A DNA stretch of 45,037 nt, taken from Deltaproteobacteria bacterium (GTDB lineage Bacteria > Desulfobacterota > Syntrophia > Syntrophales > UBA5619). The translations under genes and the position numbers were made by a program. The notes below the pieces were generated by a model that was given only the letters and a program-made list of their open reading frames with translations, was not told where the DNA came from and did no database searches. The DNA lies in contig JAMDBG010000003.1 of NCBI GenBank assembly GCA_023487865.1, forward strand, positions 1 through 45,037. Reading direction: 5' to 3'. This document shows, piece by piece, positions 18,185-28,141 of the stretch (its first letter is position 1; every line of letters begins with the position of its first letter).

Positions 18185-19024
18185 ATGGCTATGATGTTGA
18201 AAGATTCTTTACAGAACATACAGATTCATAAGGCCATGAGCCCCCACTACACGGAGCTCTTGGAAATCCTTGAGGAGATCCTGATCCTCCGGGAACAGCA
18301 CCGCCATCGGATACAAAGGGAGATTTTTCCCGTCGAGCAAAAGCTGATTGCCGCTAAACTGGCGGGAGGGCTTCCGCTGGTGGATTTTTCCGCCGTCACT
18401 TGCGACCTCACAGAATCCAAGGAGTATTTTCTGTCCCTCCTGGAAATCGCGGAAAAACGGTCGCCCGGTGAAACGGGAGAAATGGCCAGGAAAATCAGTG
18501 AAGGGGAAATCCGCTTCAACGACCTGATCTACGAATCATTCAACCCCCTGCCCCTGGAAGAAGAGACGGAAGCGGAAAAGGAAGAGGAGGATTCCTTCGA
18601 TCTGATAGAGCTCTTCATCGAAGAGAGCCTGAGACCGGCCCTGGAGAAGGTCGTGGAAGTATACGGCGACGTCGTCGGCAAGGCGGGATGGTCGGAGGGC
18701 TACTGCCCCATCTGCGGCCGGGAACCAAAGATCGGCGAGATCCGGGATGAAGAGGGAACTCGCTACCTCTTCTGCAACCAGTGCGGCTTCGAGTGGAGTT
18801 TTCGGAGGATCAAATGTCCCTTTTGCGGCAATGAGGAACAGCAGACCCTTGCCTATTTTACGATCGAAGAAGACGAACGGTACCGGGTCGACGTCTGCAA
18901 TGAGTGCAAACGGTACATCAAGATCCTGGACTTCAGGGATACCAAGGAAAAGGCTGACATGGACGTGGAGGACATCGCCACACTCCACCTGGATATGCTG
19001 GCCAATGATGAGGGTTACGATTAA
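18185..19024 (+). CDS. fdhE: Formate dehydrogenase accessory protein FdhE
   Basis: A 279-residue protein matching FdhE, a cytosolic rubredoxin-like iron protein needed to make active respiratory formate dehydrogenase. The C-terminal half has the diagnostic pairs of CxxC motifs: CPICG, CNQCG, CPFCG and CNECK, with the phrase FEWSFRRIKCPFCGN near residue 215. The N-terminal half is helical and acidic. I use the ATG at 18185 because AAGGAGA lies nine bases upstream; the frame extends further without a ribosome site. No formate dehydrogenase gene is in the window, so FdhE must serve enzymes encoded elsewhere. It sits between nuoN and nth. Confidence 0.88.
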   Translation: MAMMLKDSLQNIQIHKAMSPHYTELLEILEEILILREQHRHRIQREIFPVEQKLIAAKLAGGLPLVDFSAVTCDLTESKEYFLSLLEIAEKRSPGETGEMARKISEGEIRFNDLIYESFNPLPLEEETEAEKEEEDSFDLIELFIEESLRPALEKVVEVYGDVVGKAGWSEGYCPICGREPKIGEIRDEEGTRYLFCNQCGFEWSFRRIKCPFCGNEEQQTLAYFTIEEDERYRVDVCNECKRYIKILDFRDTKEKADMDVEDIATLHLDMLANDEGYD

Positions 19025-19048
19025 TCCCGGGCAATTTGTAAATACCAA

Positions 19049-19705
19049 ATGGATGACCGGCATATAGCGGAGATCATTCGTCTTCTCGAGAAGGAGCTCG
19101 AAAACCGCGAACTCCCCATTGTCTCGCAGCTTGCCCACGAGCGCTACGACCCGTTTGCAATCCTGATCTCCACCCTTCTGAGCCTCCGAACCAAGGATGA
19201 GGTGACGGCGGCGGCCACGCAAAGGCTCCTTGCTTTGGCCTCCACACCGGAGGGAATGCTCCGGCTTTCCAGCGATGAGATCCGGAAGGCGATCTACCCG
19301 GTAGGATTCTATCGGACCAAGGCGGAGACGATCCTCCGTGTCTGCCGGGAGCTGATCGACCGTTTTCACGCCCGTGTCCCCAATACGCTCGATGCGCTCC
19401 TTTCACTAAAGGGCGTGGGCCGCAAGACGGCCAACCTTGTCATCTCCCTCGGCTTCGGAGGGGCGGGCCTCTGCGTAGACACCCATGTGCACAGGATCTC
19501 CAACCGCCTCGGCTACGTCCGGACAAAGAACCCGGAGGAAACGGAATTTGCCCTCCGGGCGAAACTCCCCCCGAAATACTGGTCAAGAGTCAACACGCTT
19601 CTGGTCGCCTTCGGGAGAAATACCTGCCGTCCCGTTTCGCCCCTCTGCAGCACCTGCCCGATTGCTGCATACTGCGACCGGGTCGGCGTGAAGAAGAGCC
19701 GTTAA
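19049..19705 (+). CDS. nth: Endonuclease III, [4Fe-4S] DNA glycosylase/AP lyase
   Basis: A 218-residue base-excision repair enzyme that removes oxidised pyrimidines and cuts the abasic site. The helix-hairpin-helix reads LLSLKGVGRKTANLV, with catalytic Lys126, and the catalytic Asp144 is in VDTHVHRISNRLG. The C-terminal cluster motif C-x6-C-x2-C-x5-C (CRPVSPLCSTCPIAAYC) is intact. The length is normal for the family. It starts 24 bases after fdhE, so the two may be co-transcribed; the ribosome site is weak. Confidence 0.95.
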   Translation: MDDRHIAEIIRLLEKELENRELPIVSQLAHERYDPFAILISTLLSLRTKDEVTAAATQRLLALASTPEGMLRLSSDEIRKAIYPVGFYRTKAETILRVCRELIDRFHARVPNTLDALLSLKGVGRKTANLVISLGFGGAGLCVDTHVHRISNRLGYVRTKNPEETEFALRAKLPPKYWSRVNTLLVAFGRNTCRPVSPLCSTCPIAAYCDRVGVKKSR

Positions 19706-19764
19706 AGGGATCCGTTGCCCTCCCGGCGGGATGTGTATACCGGCGAAAGGGCATTCCTTCCACA

Positions 19765-19792
19765 TTGACACATTTTTATATGGTGATACAAT
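19765..19792 (+). promoter_or_regulatory. Promoter upstream of gap
   Basis: TTGACA at 19765-19770 and TACAAT at 19787-19792 are 16 bases apart, a strong sigma-70 type pair. Transcription would start near 19799, giving a leader of about 58 bases for gap. Confidence 0.72.
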
Positions 19793-19832
19793 CCACTTGC
19801 GGAGGAATACATCCGCCCGCCACACCCGGTAA

Positions 19833-20864
<1,032 letters not shown>

Positions 20865-20954
20865 GAGATGACAAACCGCAGGAACGGTTTGAGAAAAATC
20901 CCCTGCCCTGCCCTCTTAAAAGAGATGAGAAAACGGGGAAAACAGTAAGGAGCG

Positions 20955-22241
20955 ATGCACATGGCTAAAGTGGAGGTTTTTGAAAAGAAGCGCCCGGTCC
21001 TCGGCATCAACAGTTTGGGAAGAATAGGCAAGCTTACCCTGTGGCACCATATCGGAAGGAAATATTTTCAGGAAATCATCGTCAATGTCGGAAGGGGCGT
21101 GGGCACAGGTCTTTCCGCTATCGCCCAGCTGATAGAAAAGGATGCCACATACGGCAACATCCACAGGTTCCTGTATGGCATCAAGGCGAAACGGATGATC
21201 CAGATTGTTGATGAGAAAAAAGGCAAGCTCCTCATCGACGGCATCCCCGTGACCATACTGCGTGAAGCACGAAATCCGGCTGAGATCGGCTGGAGAAATT
21301 ACGGGGTCGACGTAGTGGCGGAATGTACCGGCAAATACCAGGACCCCACCGTTGCCCCGGATGATAAGAACGGCTCCATTATCGGGCACCTCGCCAGCGG
21401 CGCCAAGGTCGCTATCAATTCCTCGCCGTTCAAAATAAAAAACAAGGGATTGCCGATGCCGGATGAAGCGGTCACGCTGATTTACGGGATCAATCACACG
21501 GCCTTCGACTACAAGAAACATCAGGTTGTGTCGGCGGCTTCCTGCACCACAACGGGTTTGGCGCACATGATTAAACCACTCCTGGAAAACGAAGCCACCA
21601 GCAAAATCCTCACGGCCTCCATGTCCACGGTTCATGCGGTCACAAACTCGCAGAGCATTCTCGATAAGACGCCGAAATCCGGCGATAAGGATCTACGCAA
21701 AAGCAGAAGTACGCTCAATAACATCATCCTCACCTCCACAAACGCCGCCGAGGCGCTCTCTCAGGTAATCCCGGAGGTGAAAGATATCGGTTTCATGGCG
21801 GATTCAATCAGGGTCCCCACGAATACGGAATCGCTCATCGTTCTGAATGCCACCTTCCAAACCCATCGAAATACGAGCGGCAAAGATACCCCCCTGACTA
21901 CCGAGATGCTCAATGATATCTACCGGCGGGCATCGGGGAATGATCCCGAGCATCTCGTTGTCTTTTCAGATGAACAGAATGTATCTACCGATCTGATCGG
22001 AGTGGATGCGGCGGTGGTGATTGAAGGACAGTTCAACCACATCAGGACGGCATTCATCGATATCGATCTCTCTCATGTCCCGGACCTGCCGGAGGCATTT
22101 CTCAAGACCTTGTCACAGTCGACCATGCGGATACCCGTTGTCCACGCCAAGATATTCGGCTGGTATGACAATGAATACGGCAGTTACACGAACAGACTCG
22201 GCGATTTGACCACATACATCCACAAGAGCCTGTTTCCATGA
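20955..22241 (+). CDS. Divergent GAPDH-like oxidoreductase, long form
   Basis: A 428-residue GAPDH-family protein, about 90 residues longer than the canonical enzyme next to it. The Rossmann loop reads GINSLGRIGK. The usual NAD-ribose aspartate position is replaced in IIVNVGRGVGTG, so cofactor use may differ. The thiol Cys197 (SAASCTTTGLAHM, without the second Cys) and the general base His227 (STVHAVTNSQS) are kept, and the C-terminal WYDNEYGSYTNRL is present, so catalysis is likely preserved. Extra residues lie around 45-60, 115-150 and 350-400. TAAGGAG precedes the start; an ATG at 20961 is equally possible. It could be a phosphorylating GAPDH of changed specificity or an erythrose-4-phosphate-type enzyme. 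Confidence 0.85.
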   Translation: MHMAKVEVFEKKRPVLGINSLGRIGKLTLWHHIGRKYFQEIIVNVGRGVGTGLSAIAQLIEKDATYGNIHRFLYGIKAKRMIQIVDEKKGKLLIDGIPVTILREARNPAEIGWRNYGVDVVAECTGKYQDPTVAPDDKNGSIIGHLASGAKVAINSSPFKIKNKGLPMPDEAVTLIYGINHTAFDYKKHQVVSAASCTTTGLAHMIKPLLENEATSKILTASMSTVHAVTNSQSILDKTPKSGDKDLRKSRSTLNNIILTSTNAAEALSQVIPEVKDIGFMADSIRVPTNTESLIVLNATFQTHRNTSGKDTPLTTEMLNDIYRRASGNDPEHLVVFSDEQNVSTDLIGVDAAVVIEGQFNHIRTAFIDIDLSHVPDLPEAFLKTLSQSTMRIPVVHAKIFGWYDNEYGSYTNRLGDLTTYIHKSLFP

Positions 22242-22266
22242 AGTTTGGCGAGTGAGGGCGGGGCGG

Positions 22267-25200
22267 TTAGAGGATTATTTTGAAAGATTCATCGGGGCCG
22301 ATTGCATGTTTTCCCGTATAGACGGCCCCGCTCCAGCCGTCAATACTGATGAAATCTCCGCTGCGGATGGTTTTATCGTCGACCCGGCTATACTCTTCCG
22401 ACTCATAGACATGGAGTTTATTGAAACCCACGACACCGACTTTGTTGAGTTGAGGGATCGTGACCGCCGCATGTGAAGTGCCGCCGCCCCTGGCAGTGAG
22501 GATACCTTCGACCTTCAGAATAATCCCGACGTCGTCCGGAACCGTATCAGGACGGATCAGAATGAGGGCTGTTTCCGGTTCCTTCTCCCGGAAATGTTCA
22601 ATCCCTTCTTCGGAATAGACCGCCCTGCCCGTCAATGCCCCGCCGCTCACCCCGATCCCCATGCCGAGAAAAGAGCGTTCCAGGTCGCCGTCACCCACAA
22701 AGGTTCTCACCATCCCCGTTTCCCTTTGAACCATATCGCGGGTCTGGAGGATATAGAGGCCCTTCTTTGTGGCATTTTCAAAGGTAAATTCGATTTCCTG
22801 ATGGCTGAATCCTTTATCATAGACCAGGAATTCCGCTATTCTGACAAGTTCCTTGTATATTTCCGGAAATCTCGTTTCCAGCGAGATCATCGACTCCCTT
22901 TTCTCCGCCGTCCTCTGCTTTTCCGATATGGGAAAGGTCTCCACGAGACCGGAAACGATATCGTCCCCCTGGACACCGAAAATGAAATCTCCATAAATGG
23001 AAACATCCTGCGATGAGCCCTTGGGATCCCGTGTCATGATGACACCCGAACCGGAGCATTCATTCAAGTTGCCGAACACCATGGCCTGGACGATGACGGC
23101 CGTGCCCCATTCATCGGAAAGATGCATCTGATGACGGAGGATCCTCGCCTGTTCGGAATTCCAGGAGGCGAAAACCTCCATAATGGCATGCTGGAGCTGC
23201 TGATAGGGATCGTTCGCAATCTTGATGCCTCTCTTTTCCATGGCCTCTTTATAGGAAAGGGCCAACAGTCTCATCTGTTCCGGATCGAACTGGATTTTCT
23301 TTTTCACGTCATAATGATTTTTAAAGGAGCTCATGATTTGATCGAAAATATTTCTCTCCAGCCCCTGGAACATTCCCCAGGTCTGCACGAGTCTCCGGTA
23401 AGAATCCCACGCCGCCCATTGATGGCCGTCCTGTCTGGCGAACCCCTCCGCAATCGTTTCATTGATGCCCACATTGAGAAAAGAACACATCATACCGGGG
23501 AGGGAAATCGTTGCACCGCTTCTCACGGAAAGGAGAAGGGTATTGTCGGGATCGCCGAAGGTTTTTCCGGTGATCCGCTCGAGATCTTTGATTTCCTTAC
23601 AGATCCTCTGCCAGAGGTCCTCAAAAATATATTCATACCCCATGACGCCTTCATAACCCCGAAAGACTTCGGTGGTGATCACAAAACCCGGCGGGACAGG
23701 CAGGTTGAAGGATGTCAGTTCCTTCAGGAAGTAAGCTTTGTTGCCGATGAGGATCTGGTTGTCCGTATCCCTGTTTTCTTTATAAAGGGTTGCTATGGCC
23801 AATTCCGGGATATAGGCCATGACAAGGTTGAGGATCTTCTTGTTGTCCTTGAATTTCTCCTGCTCCGCGCTCAGAGCCCTGATCACGGCATTAACGAAGT
23901 TATCCAGGACCTGCAGACCAAAGGCCGAGGCGATGATGGAACGGATGAAGTTTTCCGAGTATTGATAAAAGACCCGCTGCTCTTCCTTGGCGATGGTTTT
24001 TCTGTCCCTGTTTTCATCGTAATCCATTATCCGGCCGATAATGACAGGCAGATTGGAGCGATGGGCGTCGATATAGTAATCGCGGGTGATATCCTGAATG
24101 CCTTTGGCAATGAACTGGAAGATATCGATATACTGATCGATGGAAAACTGCCGTATCTGCAGGGCATTCGTTATATACTTCAGCTTTGCCACAAGTCCTT
24201 CCGTCGCCACCCCTTCCAGGTCGAGGGCTTTGACATAGAGCCACAGGTATTGATGAATCTTCATCAAGGTGCTTTTGGTAATGAACTTGAGGTTCAGGGA
24301 TTCCACCAACCTCTCAAAGAGCGTTGTCGCGAAACACTCGAGGCGGAGAGACAGACCCATGGCTTCGAATTTCTCTTCCCGGTAGGTCCCGTACATGGAA
24401 GGGATACCGGCGGCGATATGCCGTTTATAATAGATATTTTCAAATGAATCCGTCTTTTTTGAGGAAAGGATCCTCTCCTTCAAGCCTCCGATCATTCTGA
24501 GAATGATGATCAGGCTTCTGTAATCGTCCTTTTTTGCCAGTGACCGTTTGAGGGAGCGGACTTTTCGCGGATCGAGCAGGGCGGATGCTTCAAGGTCTTT
24601 CACGATATCGATATGCTGATGGTAATATTTCTTGTAGATCAGCTGATAGAACCTGATCATCAGCCCGGCACGCTCCTTTTCCCTTTCCAGGACGCCACTG
24701 ACTGCATTGATTTCTCTTGATATCTTCCCCTCATCCCATTGAAGAAGTGCAGAAACATCACCATGGGTCTTTTGAAACAGGCTGCCGAACAGGACATGCA
24801 GGTCGTCAAAATATTCACCTGACGCCCGAACCTCATTGAAAACCTCGCCAGGCAAGTGATCCTTCAGATATTCTCTTTCACCGGAATTCCAGTAACGAAA
24901 GATATCCTCGATGAAGGACACCAGACGACTGTTGCTTTCGACGTGCGACTGCTTTCTTAAAAAATAGATGAGTCTGTCATTTCTGGCGGAAAGCTCATCC
25001 ACCGCAGTCGATATCGCCCGCAACTCCCCCTCTGCACCGATCTCGCTGAAAAAAACCGGAAAAATTCTCAGGAGCTGTTTGACCAGATTGTAGGCGGGCA
25101 GGATATCTGAATTCAGCAGCAGGGAGATGTCCTTCTGAAGAAGGTCCGTATCCCGGACAAAAACCCCTCCCAGCTTCAGATTGATAATGAGGGCCGAGAG

Positions 25201-26481
25201 AAGTTTCTTTGTCCATCTTGGTTTGCGGGAAATAATCTCAAGCCAGGAGCGGATGTTTTTAATGTGAGTCGGGTTCACCCGGATTTGCCATTCAGCAGTA
25301 GGTCCCTGGACATCGGGATGCTGAAAACCGAAGGCCACAAGTTCTTCAAGGAAGGTATCCACGAGAGGATGGCTGTTGGACTCAAAAACTTCCTTCGCCA
25401 GTGTGGTGATGCAATCGAGGATGGAACTCCGGTATTGATTCTGTGCAACTGTCTTTTTCAATAAACGGAAGACCTTCTGCACAAGATCATTAACATTCCG
25501 ATCACTTTCTTCTTTTAACGCCCGCCCCAGACAGCGATTAATCTCGATCAGACACGCGTTGCGTATATCCGACAGTCCGTCAACATTCATCATATTGAAA
25601 AGAAAATCGAGTTTCACAAGATAACGGCGGCCTTTAAAAGCGTCGGATTTTTCGAGGGCATCCGCAATGACAAGGTATCCGTTGGCGATCTGCACATGGT
25701 CGGGCAGATCCAGGTAGGGTGAAATCGGGTCCGGAACAGTCAGCACCTGCCGGTCGAGGACCTCCAGACGGGCGAGCAGCTCACGGATATGTTGATGGGA
25801 AAGGGGCATGATCAGCTCTCGATACGCGTCCTTGTCTTCTTTGGTCTCGCCCTCCGCGGAGAACCATTGGGAAGGATCCGCTTGCGTCAGCCAGAAACGG
25901 TATGTCGATCTGAATACGGACGAGAGAAGCCCACTGACCTCATAATGCTCCGTCTTGATTGGAATCTCCATTAAAAGCTTTGCCGTCGCCTTCATATAAC
26001 TAGATGATTTTTTTAGTAAATTGTTATGATTCCGTGACAGATCGGCGAGCAAACGAAAGAAGGGAGAAAACAGGGGGGTGTTTCTCTCAAGCAGATGGTT
26101 GCTTTTGGAAAGAACGGTATTGAGAAACTCAAAGCAGTAACGGACGGCACTGTCCCGGACCTCTTCGTCCTTGGCCGAAGAGAGGACGACAAGATAAATA
26201 TCCGCCAACTTTTTCAGTGCGGGCAATCCCCTTTCATGGGTGTTGAAATCATAGAAATCGCCGATGGAAAGGCCCTTGAGCTGGGTAAGAACATATTCCC
26301 AGTTCACAAAGGGGTGGTGAAGCTCGATAAGAAGCTCTTCCGTCCGTTTCAACACCCCGTAATGGTTCTTCGCGACATCCAGGAGTATCCTGTATTCGTC
26401 GGGGATCTGCACAACTGCCCTGGTTCGCTCCAGATTGATTTCCAAGGCGCTCAAGGGTTGTGTATCTACTTTTGTATCCAT
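22267..26481 (-). CDS. PPDK-like protein with large unknown N-terminal region, no PEP barrel
   Basis: A 1404-residue protein. Residues from about 910 match pyruvate phosphate dikinase: a nucleotide-binding domain (GNKAYFLKEL, NLPVPPGFVITTE, SVRSGATISLPGMM), an ATP-grasp part (GTAVIVQAMVFGN, GSGVIMTRDP) and a swivelling phosphohistidine domain with LTARGGGTSHAAV (His near 1335). The protein stops about 70 residues later, so the C-terminal PEP/pyruvate-binding barrel (about 340 residues) is absent. Residues 1-900 are mostly helical with no family I recognise. This suggests an ATP-dependent phosphotransfer protein whose acceptor is bound elsewhere, possibly by the N-terminal part. It converges on the GAPDH paralogue with a 25-base gap and diverges from tpiA. 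Confidence 0.85.
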   Translation of the reverse strand: MDTKVDTQPLSALEINLERTRAVVQIPDEYRILLDVAKNHYGVLKRTEELLIELHHPFVNWEYVLTQLKGLSIGDFYDFNTHERGLPALKKLADIYLVVLSSAKDEEVRDSAVRYCFEFLNTVLSKSNHLLERNTPLFSPFFRLLADLSRNHNNLLKKSSSYMKATAKLLMEIPIKTEHYEVSGLLSSVFRSTYRFWLTQADPSQWFSAEGETKEDKDAYRELIMPLSHQHIRELLARLEVLDRQVLTVPDPISPYLDLPDHVQIANGYLVIADALEKSDAFKGRRYLVKLDFLFNMMNVDGLSDIRNACLIEINRCLGRALKEESDRNVNDLVQKVFRLLKKTVAQNQYRSSILDCITTLAKEVFESNSHPLVDTFLEELVAFGFQHPDVQGPTAEWQIRVNPTHIKNIRSWLEIISRKPRWTKKLLSALIINLKLGGVFVRDTDLLQKDISLLLNSDILPAYNLVKQLLRIFPVFFSEIGAEGELRAISTAVDELSARNDRLIYFLRKQSHVESNSRLVSFIEDIFRYWNSGEREYLKDHLPGEVFNEVRASGEYFDDLHVLFGSLFQKTHGDVSALLQWDEGKISREINAVSGVLEREKERAGLMIRFYQLIYKKYYHQHIDIVKDLEASALLDPRKVRSLKRSLAKKDDYRSLIIILRMIGGLKERILSSKKTDSFENIYYKRHIAAGIPSMYGTYREEKFEAMGLSLRLECFATTLFERLVESLNLKFITKSTLMKIHQYLWLYVKALDLEGVATEGLVAKLKYITNALQIRQFSIDQYIDIFQFIAKGIQDITRDYYIDAHRSNLPVIIGRIMDYDENRDRKTIAKEEQRVFYQYSENFIRSIIASAFGLQVLDNFVNAVIRALSAEQEKFKDNKKILNLVMAYIPELAIATLYKENRDTDNQILIGNKAYFLKELTSFNLPVPPGFVITTEVFRGYEGVMGYEYIFEDLWQRICKEIKDLERITGKTFGDPDNTLLLSVRSGATISLPGMMCSFLNVGINETIAEGFARQDGHQWAAWDSYRRLVQTWGMFQGLERNIFDQIMSSFKNHYDVKKKIQFDPEQMRLLALSYKEAMEKRGIKIANDPYQQLQHAIMEVFASWNSEQARILRHQMHLSDEWGTAVIVQAMVFGNLNECSGSGVIMTRDPKGSSQDVSIYGDFIFGVQGDDIVSGLVETFPISEKQRTAEKRESMISLETRFPEIYKELVRIAEFLVYDKGFSHQEIEFTFENATKKGLYILQTRDMVQRETGMVRTFVGDGDLERSFLGMGIGVSGGALTGRAVYSEEGIEHFREKEPETALILIRPDTVPDDVGIILKVEGILTARGGGTSHAAVTIPQLNKVGVVGFNKLHVYESEEYSRVDDKTIRSGDFISIDGWSGAVYTGKHAIGPDESFKIIL

Positions 26482-26558
26482 GCCTATAGAGTAATGCGAA
26501 TTTCGGAATAATGCAATTCATAACTCACCCATCATTCACCCATTACGGCAAAAAAACA

Positions 26559-26587
26559 TTGACGAAGCTGGACGGGCTGGCTATGAT
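26559..26587 (+). promoter_or_regulatory. Promoter upstream of tpiA
   Basis: TTGACG at 26559-26564 and TATGAT at 26582-26587 are exactly 17 bases apart, each five of six to consensus. Transcription would start near 26594, about 80 bases before tpiA. Confidence 0.7.
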
Positions 26588-26674
26588 CCGCAATAATGAA
26601 AGCGGCAATCCATTATTCATGCAGAATGAAATCTCTCGCTCTGTGTATCGGCCGCACGTCATCTGGAGGCTGAT

Positions 26675-27424
26675 ATGATTCGACCGGTCATCGCTGGAAA
26701 CTGGAAGATGAATAAGACCGTAGCGGAGGCGGTGGATTTTGCCGTGCGTCTCCGGACGGCATACAGCACCCCCCCGGATCGGGAAGTAATCATCGCTCCT
26801 CCGTTCACAGCGCTTCAGGCAGTGGCGGACACCATCCGGGGGTCATTCATCCTTCTTGCCGCCCAGAATCTGCATGAGGAGGAAAAGGGGGCCTATACCG
26901 GTGAGATCTCAGGCAAGATGCTTCGCGAGGCAGGATGCAACTGCGTCATCATCGGCCACTCAGAGCGTCGCACCCTCTTTACCGAAAGCGATGACCGCAT
27001 CAACCGGAAGCTACGGGCGGCCCTGACGGCCGGCCTGAGACCGATCTTCTGTATCGGAGAGTCACTCCGACAGCGGGAAGAGGGTGAAACGGAGGCGGTC
27101 ATAGAGCACCAATTAAAAGAGGGATTGAATAATTTGACTGCCAATGATATAGAATCATGTGTCGTCGCCTATGAGCCGGTATGGGCGATCGGTACCGGCA
27201 AAACGGCGAGCCCGGAACAAGCCGAGAAGGTTCATCGCTTCATCCGGGAATGGATCGTCCGGCGGTACGGTCCGAAAAATGGGGCGGAGCTGGCCATCCT
27301 CTATGGGGGCAGTGTCACGCCGAAGAACATCGCCGAGCTGATGGCACAGCCGGATATCAACGGGGCGCTGGTAGGCGGTGCCAGCCTGGATGTCGATTCT
27401 TTCATCCAGCTTGTCGGTTGTTGA
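26675..27424 (+). CDS. tpiA: Triose-phosphate isomerase
   Basis: A 249-residue TIM-barrel enzyme interconverting dihydroxyacetone phosphate and glyceraldehyde-3-phosphate in the cytosol. The active-site residues are all visible: GNWKMN at the N-terminus, His95 in IIGHSERR, Glu167 in AYEPVWAIGTGK, and the phosphate-binding GGSV and NGALVGGASL loops. It has its own promoter and is followed after 24 bases by secG, a common bacterial pairing. Confidence 0.97.
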   Translation: MIRPVIAGNWKMNKTVAEAVDFAVRLRTAYSTPPDREVIIAPPFTALQAVADTIRGSFILLAAQNLHEEEKGAYTGEISGKMLREAGCNCVIIGHSERRTLFTESDDRINRKLRAALTAGLRPIFCIGESLRQREEGETEAVIEHQLKEGLNNLTANDIESCVVAYEPVWAIGTGKTASPEQAEKVHRFIREWIVRRYGPKNGAELAILYGGSVTPKNIAELMAQPDINGALVGGASLDVDSFIQLVGC

Positions 27425-27448
27425 ATCAAATTAAAGGGGTATAAAAAA

Positions 27449-27808
27449 GTGCAAATTCTCGTCACCATATTACATGTGATCGTCTGCATCGTCCTGATCC
27501 TCGTCGTACTGCTGCAGGCGGGTAAGGGCGCCAATATGGGCGCCGTTTTCGGAGGTTCCAGCCAGACCATTTTCGGAAGCAGCGGCCCGGGGACCTTTCT
27601 CGGCAAGATGACGACCGGGGTCGCCATCATCTTCATGCTGACCTCGTTCAGCCTATCCTATACAGCCTCCCACAAGGGGACTTCCCTGATGGAGGGTGCC
27701 TCGCGACCCGCGGCCCAGAAAACGGCTCCCGTGCAGCAGCCGGCAGCACCGTCTGCCCCGGCAGCCCCGGCGCCACAGGCCCCGGCAGCACCCCCGACGG
27801 CCAAATAG
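27449..27808 (+). CDS. secG: Protein-export membrane protein SecG
   Basis: A 119-residue SecYEG component. It has two membrane helices (about residues 3-22 and 50-70) separated by the conserved GKGANMGAVFGGSSQTIFG loop, then a long Ala/Pro-rich tail from residue 85 (repeated APAAPAP). The start is GTG at 27449 with AAAGGGG upstream. The tail is low-complexity and longer than in the shortest family members. It is probably co-transcribed with tpiA. Confidence 0.93.
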   Translation: MQILVTILHVIVCIVLILVVLLQAGKGANMGAVFGGSSQTIFGSSGPGTFLGKMTTGVAIIFMLTSFSLSYTASHKGTSLMEGASRPAAQKTAPVQQPAAPSAPAAPAPQAPAAPPTAK

Positions 27809-27845
27809 ATCCCTGTCCGGGAAAGCGGATGCTGTTCTTTTGATA

Positions 27846-27874
27846 TTGACAAAGTCTTATTTAATAGGTAAGTT
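27846..27874 (+). promoter_or_regulatory. Probable promoter for tRNA-Leu
   Basis: A perfect TTGACA at 27846-27851 is followed 17 bases later by TAAGTT (27869-27874), a weak -10. The position, about 50 bases before the mature tRNA end and just after secG, makes a tRNA promoter likely. Confidence 0.5.
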
Positions 27875-27928
27875 CCCGGCGAAAGTCCGCCCGGTGGTGC
27901 CTTTAGCGCCGGTGGTTGCGATACGAGT

Positions 27929-28015
27929 GCCGAAGTGGTGGAATCTGGTAGACACGCTATCTTGAGGGGGTAGTGAGCTACGCTCATCCGGGTTCAAGTC
28001 CCGGCTTCGGCACCA
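27929..28015 (+). tRNA. tRNA-Leu (anticodon GAG)
   Basis: An 87-base class II tRNA. The acceptor arm GCCGAAG pairs with CTTCGGC, and the 3' CCA is encoded (28013-28015). The anticodon stem CTATC/GGTAG holds the loop TTGAGGG, with anticodon GAG at 27964-27966, which reads CUC/CUU. A long variable arm (TGAGCTACGCTCA) and the T arm CCGGGTTCAAGTCCCGG confirm a leucine tRNA. Confidence 0.97.
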
Positions 28016-28040
28016 TTATACTGAAAATGCAACGGGGAAA

Positions 28041-28064
28041 CGGGCAGGCGCCCGGAACCCCCTT
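28041..28064 (+). terminator. Weak terminator-like hairpin after tRNA-Leu
   Basis: CGGGC (28041-28045) and GCCCG (28050-28054) form a short GC stem with an AGGC loop. It is followed by a C- and T-rich stretch with TTTT at 28063-28066. The stem is short and the U-run interrupted by cytosines, so termination may be inefficient. Confidence 0.4.
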
Positions 28065-28141
28065 TTCTTACCTCTATCATCGGCGTCAATCGCACAAGGG
28101 ACCGATCTAAAAACCAGCGTTATGCAACGAAAAGGAAAATC

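Noticed and set aside
20872-20891. Hairpin after gap as a terminator
   Set aside because: CAAACCG/CGGTTTG forms a stem, but no U-run follows and the GAPDH paralogue continues in the same direction; left as an uncertain RNA structure.
23122-24447. 441-codon open frame on the plus strand inside the PPDK-like gene
   Set aside because: It is antisense to a gene with clear domain motifs, and its product shows no family features.
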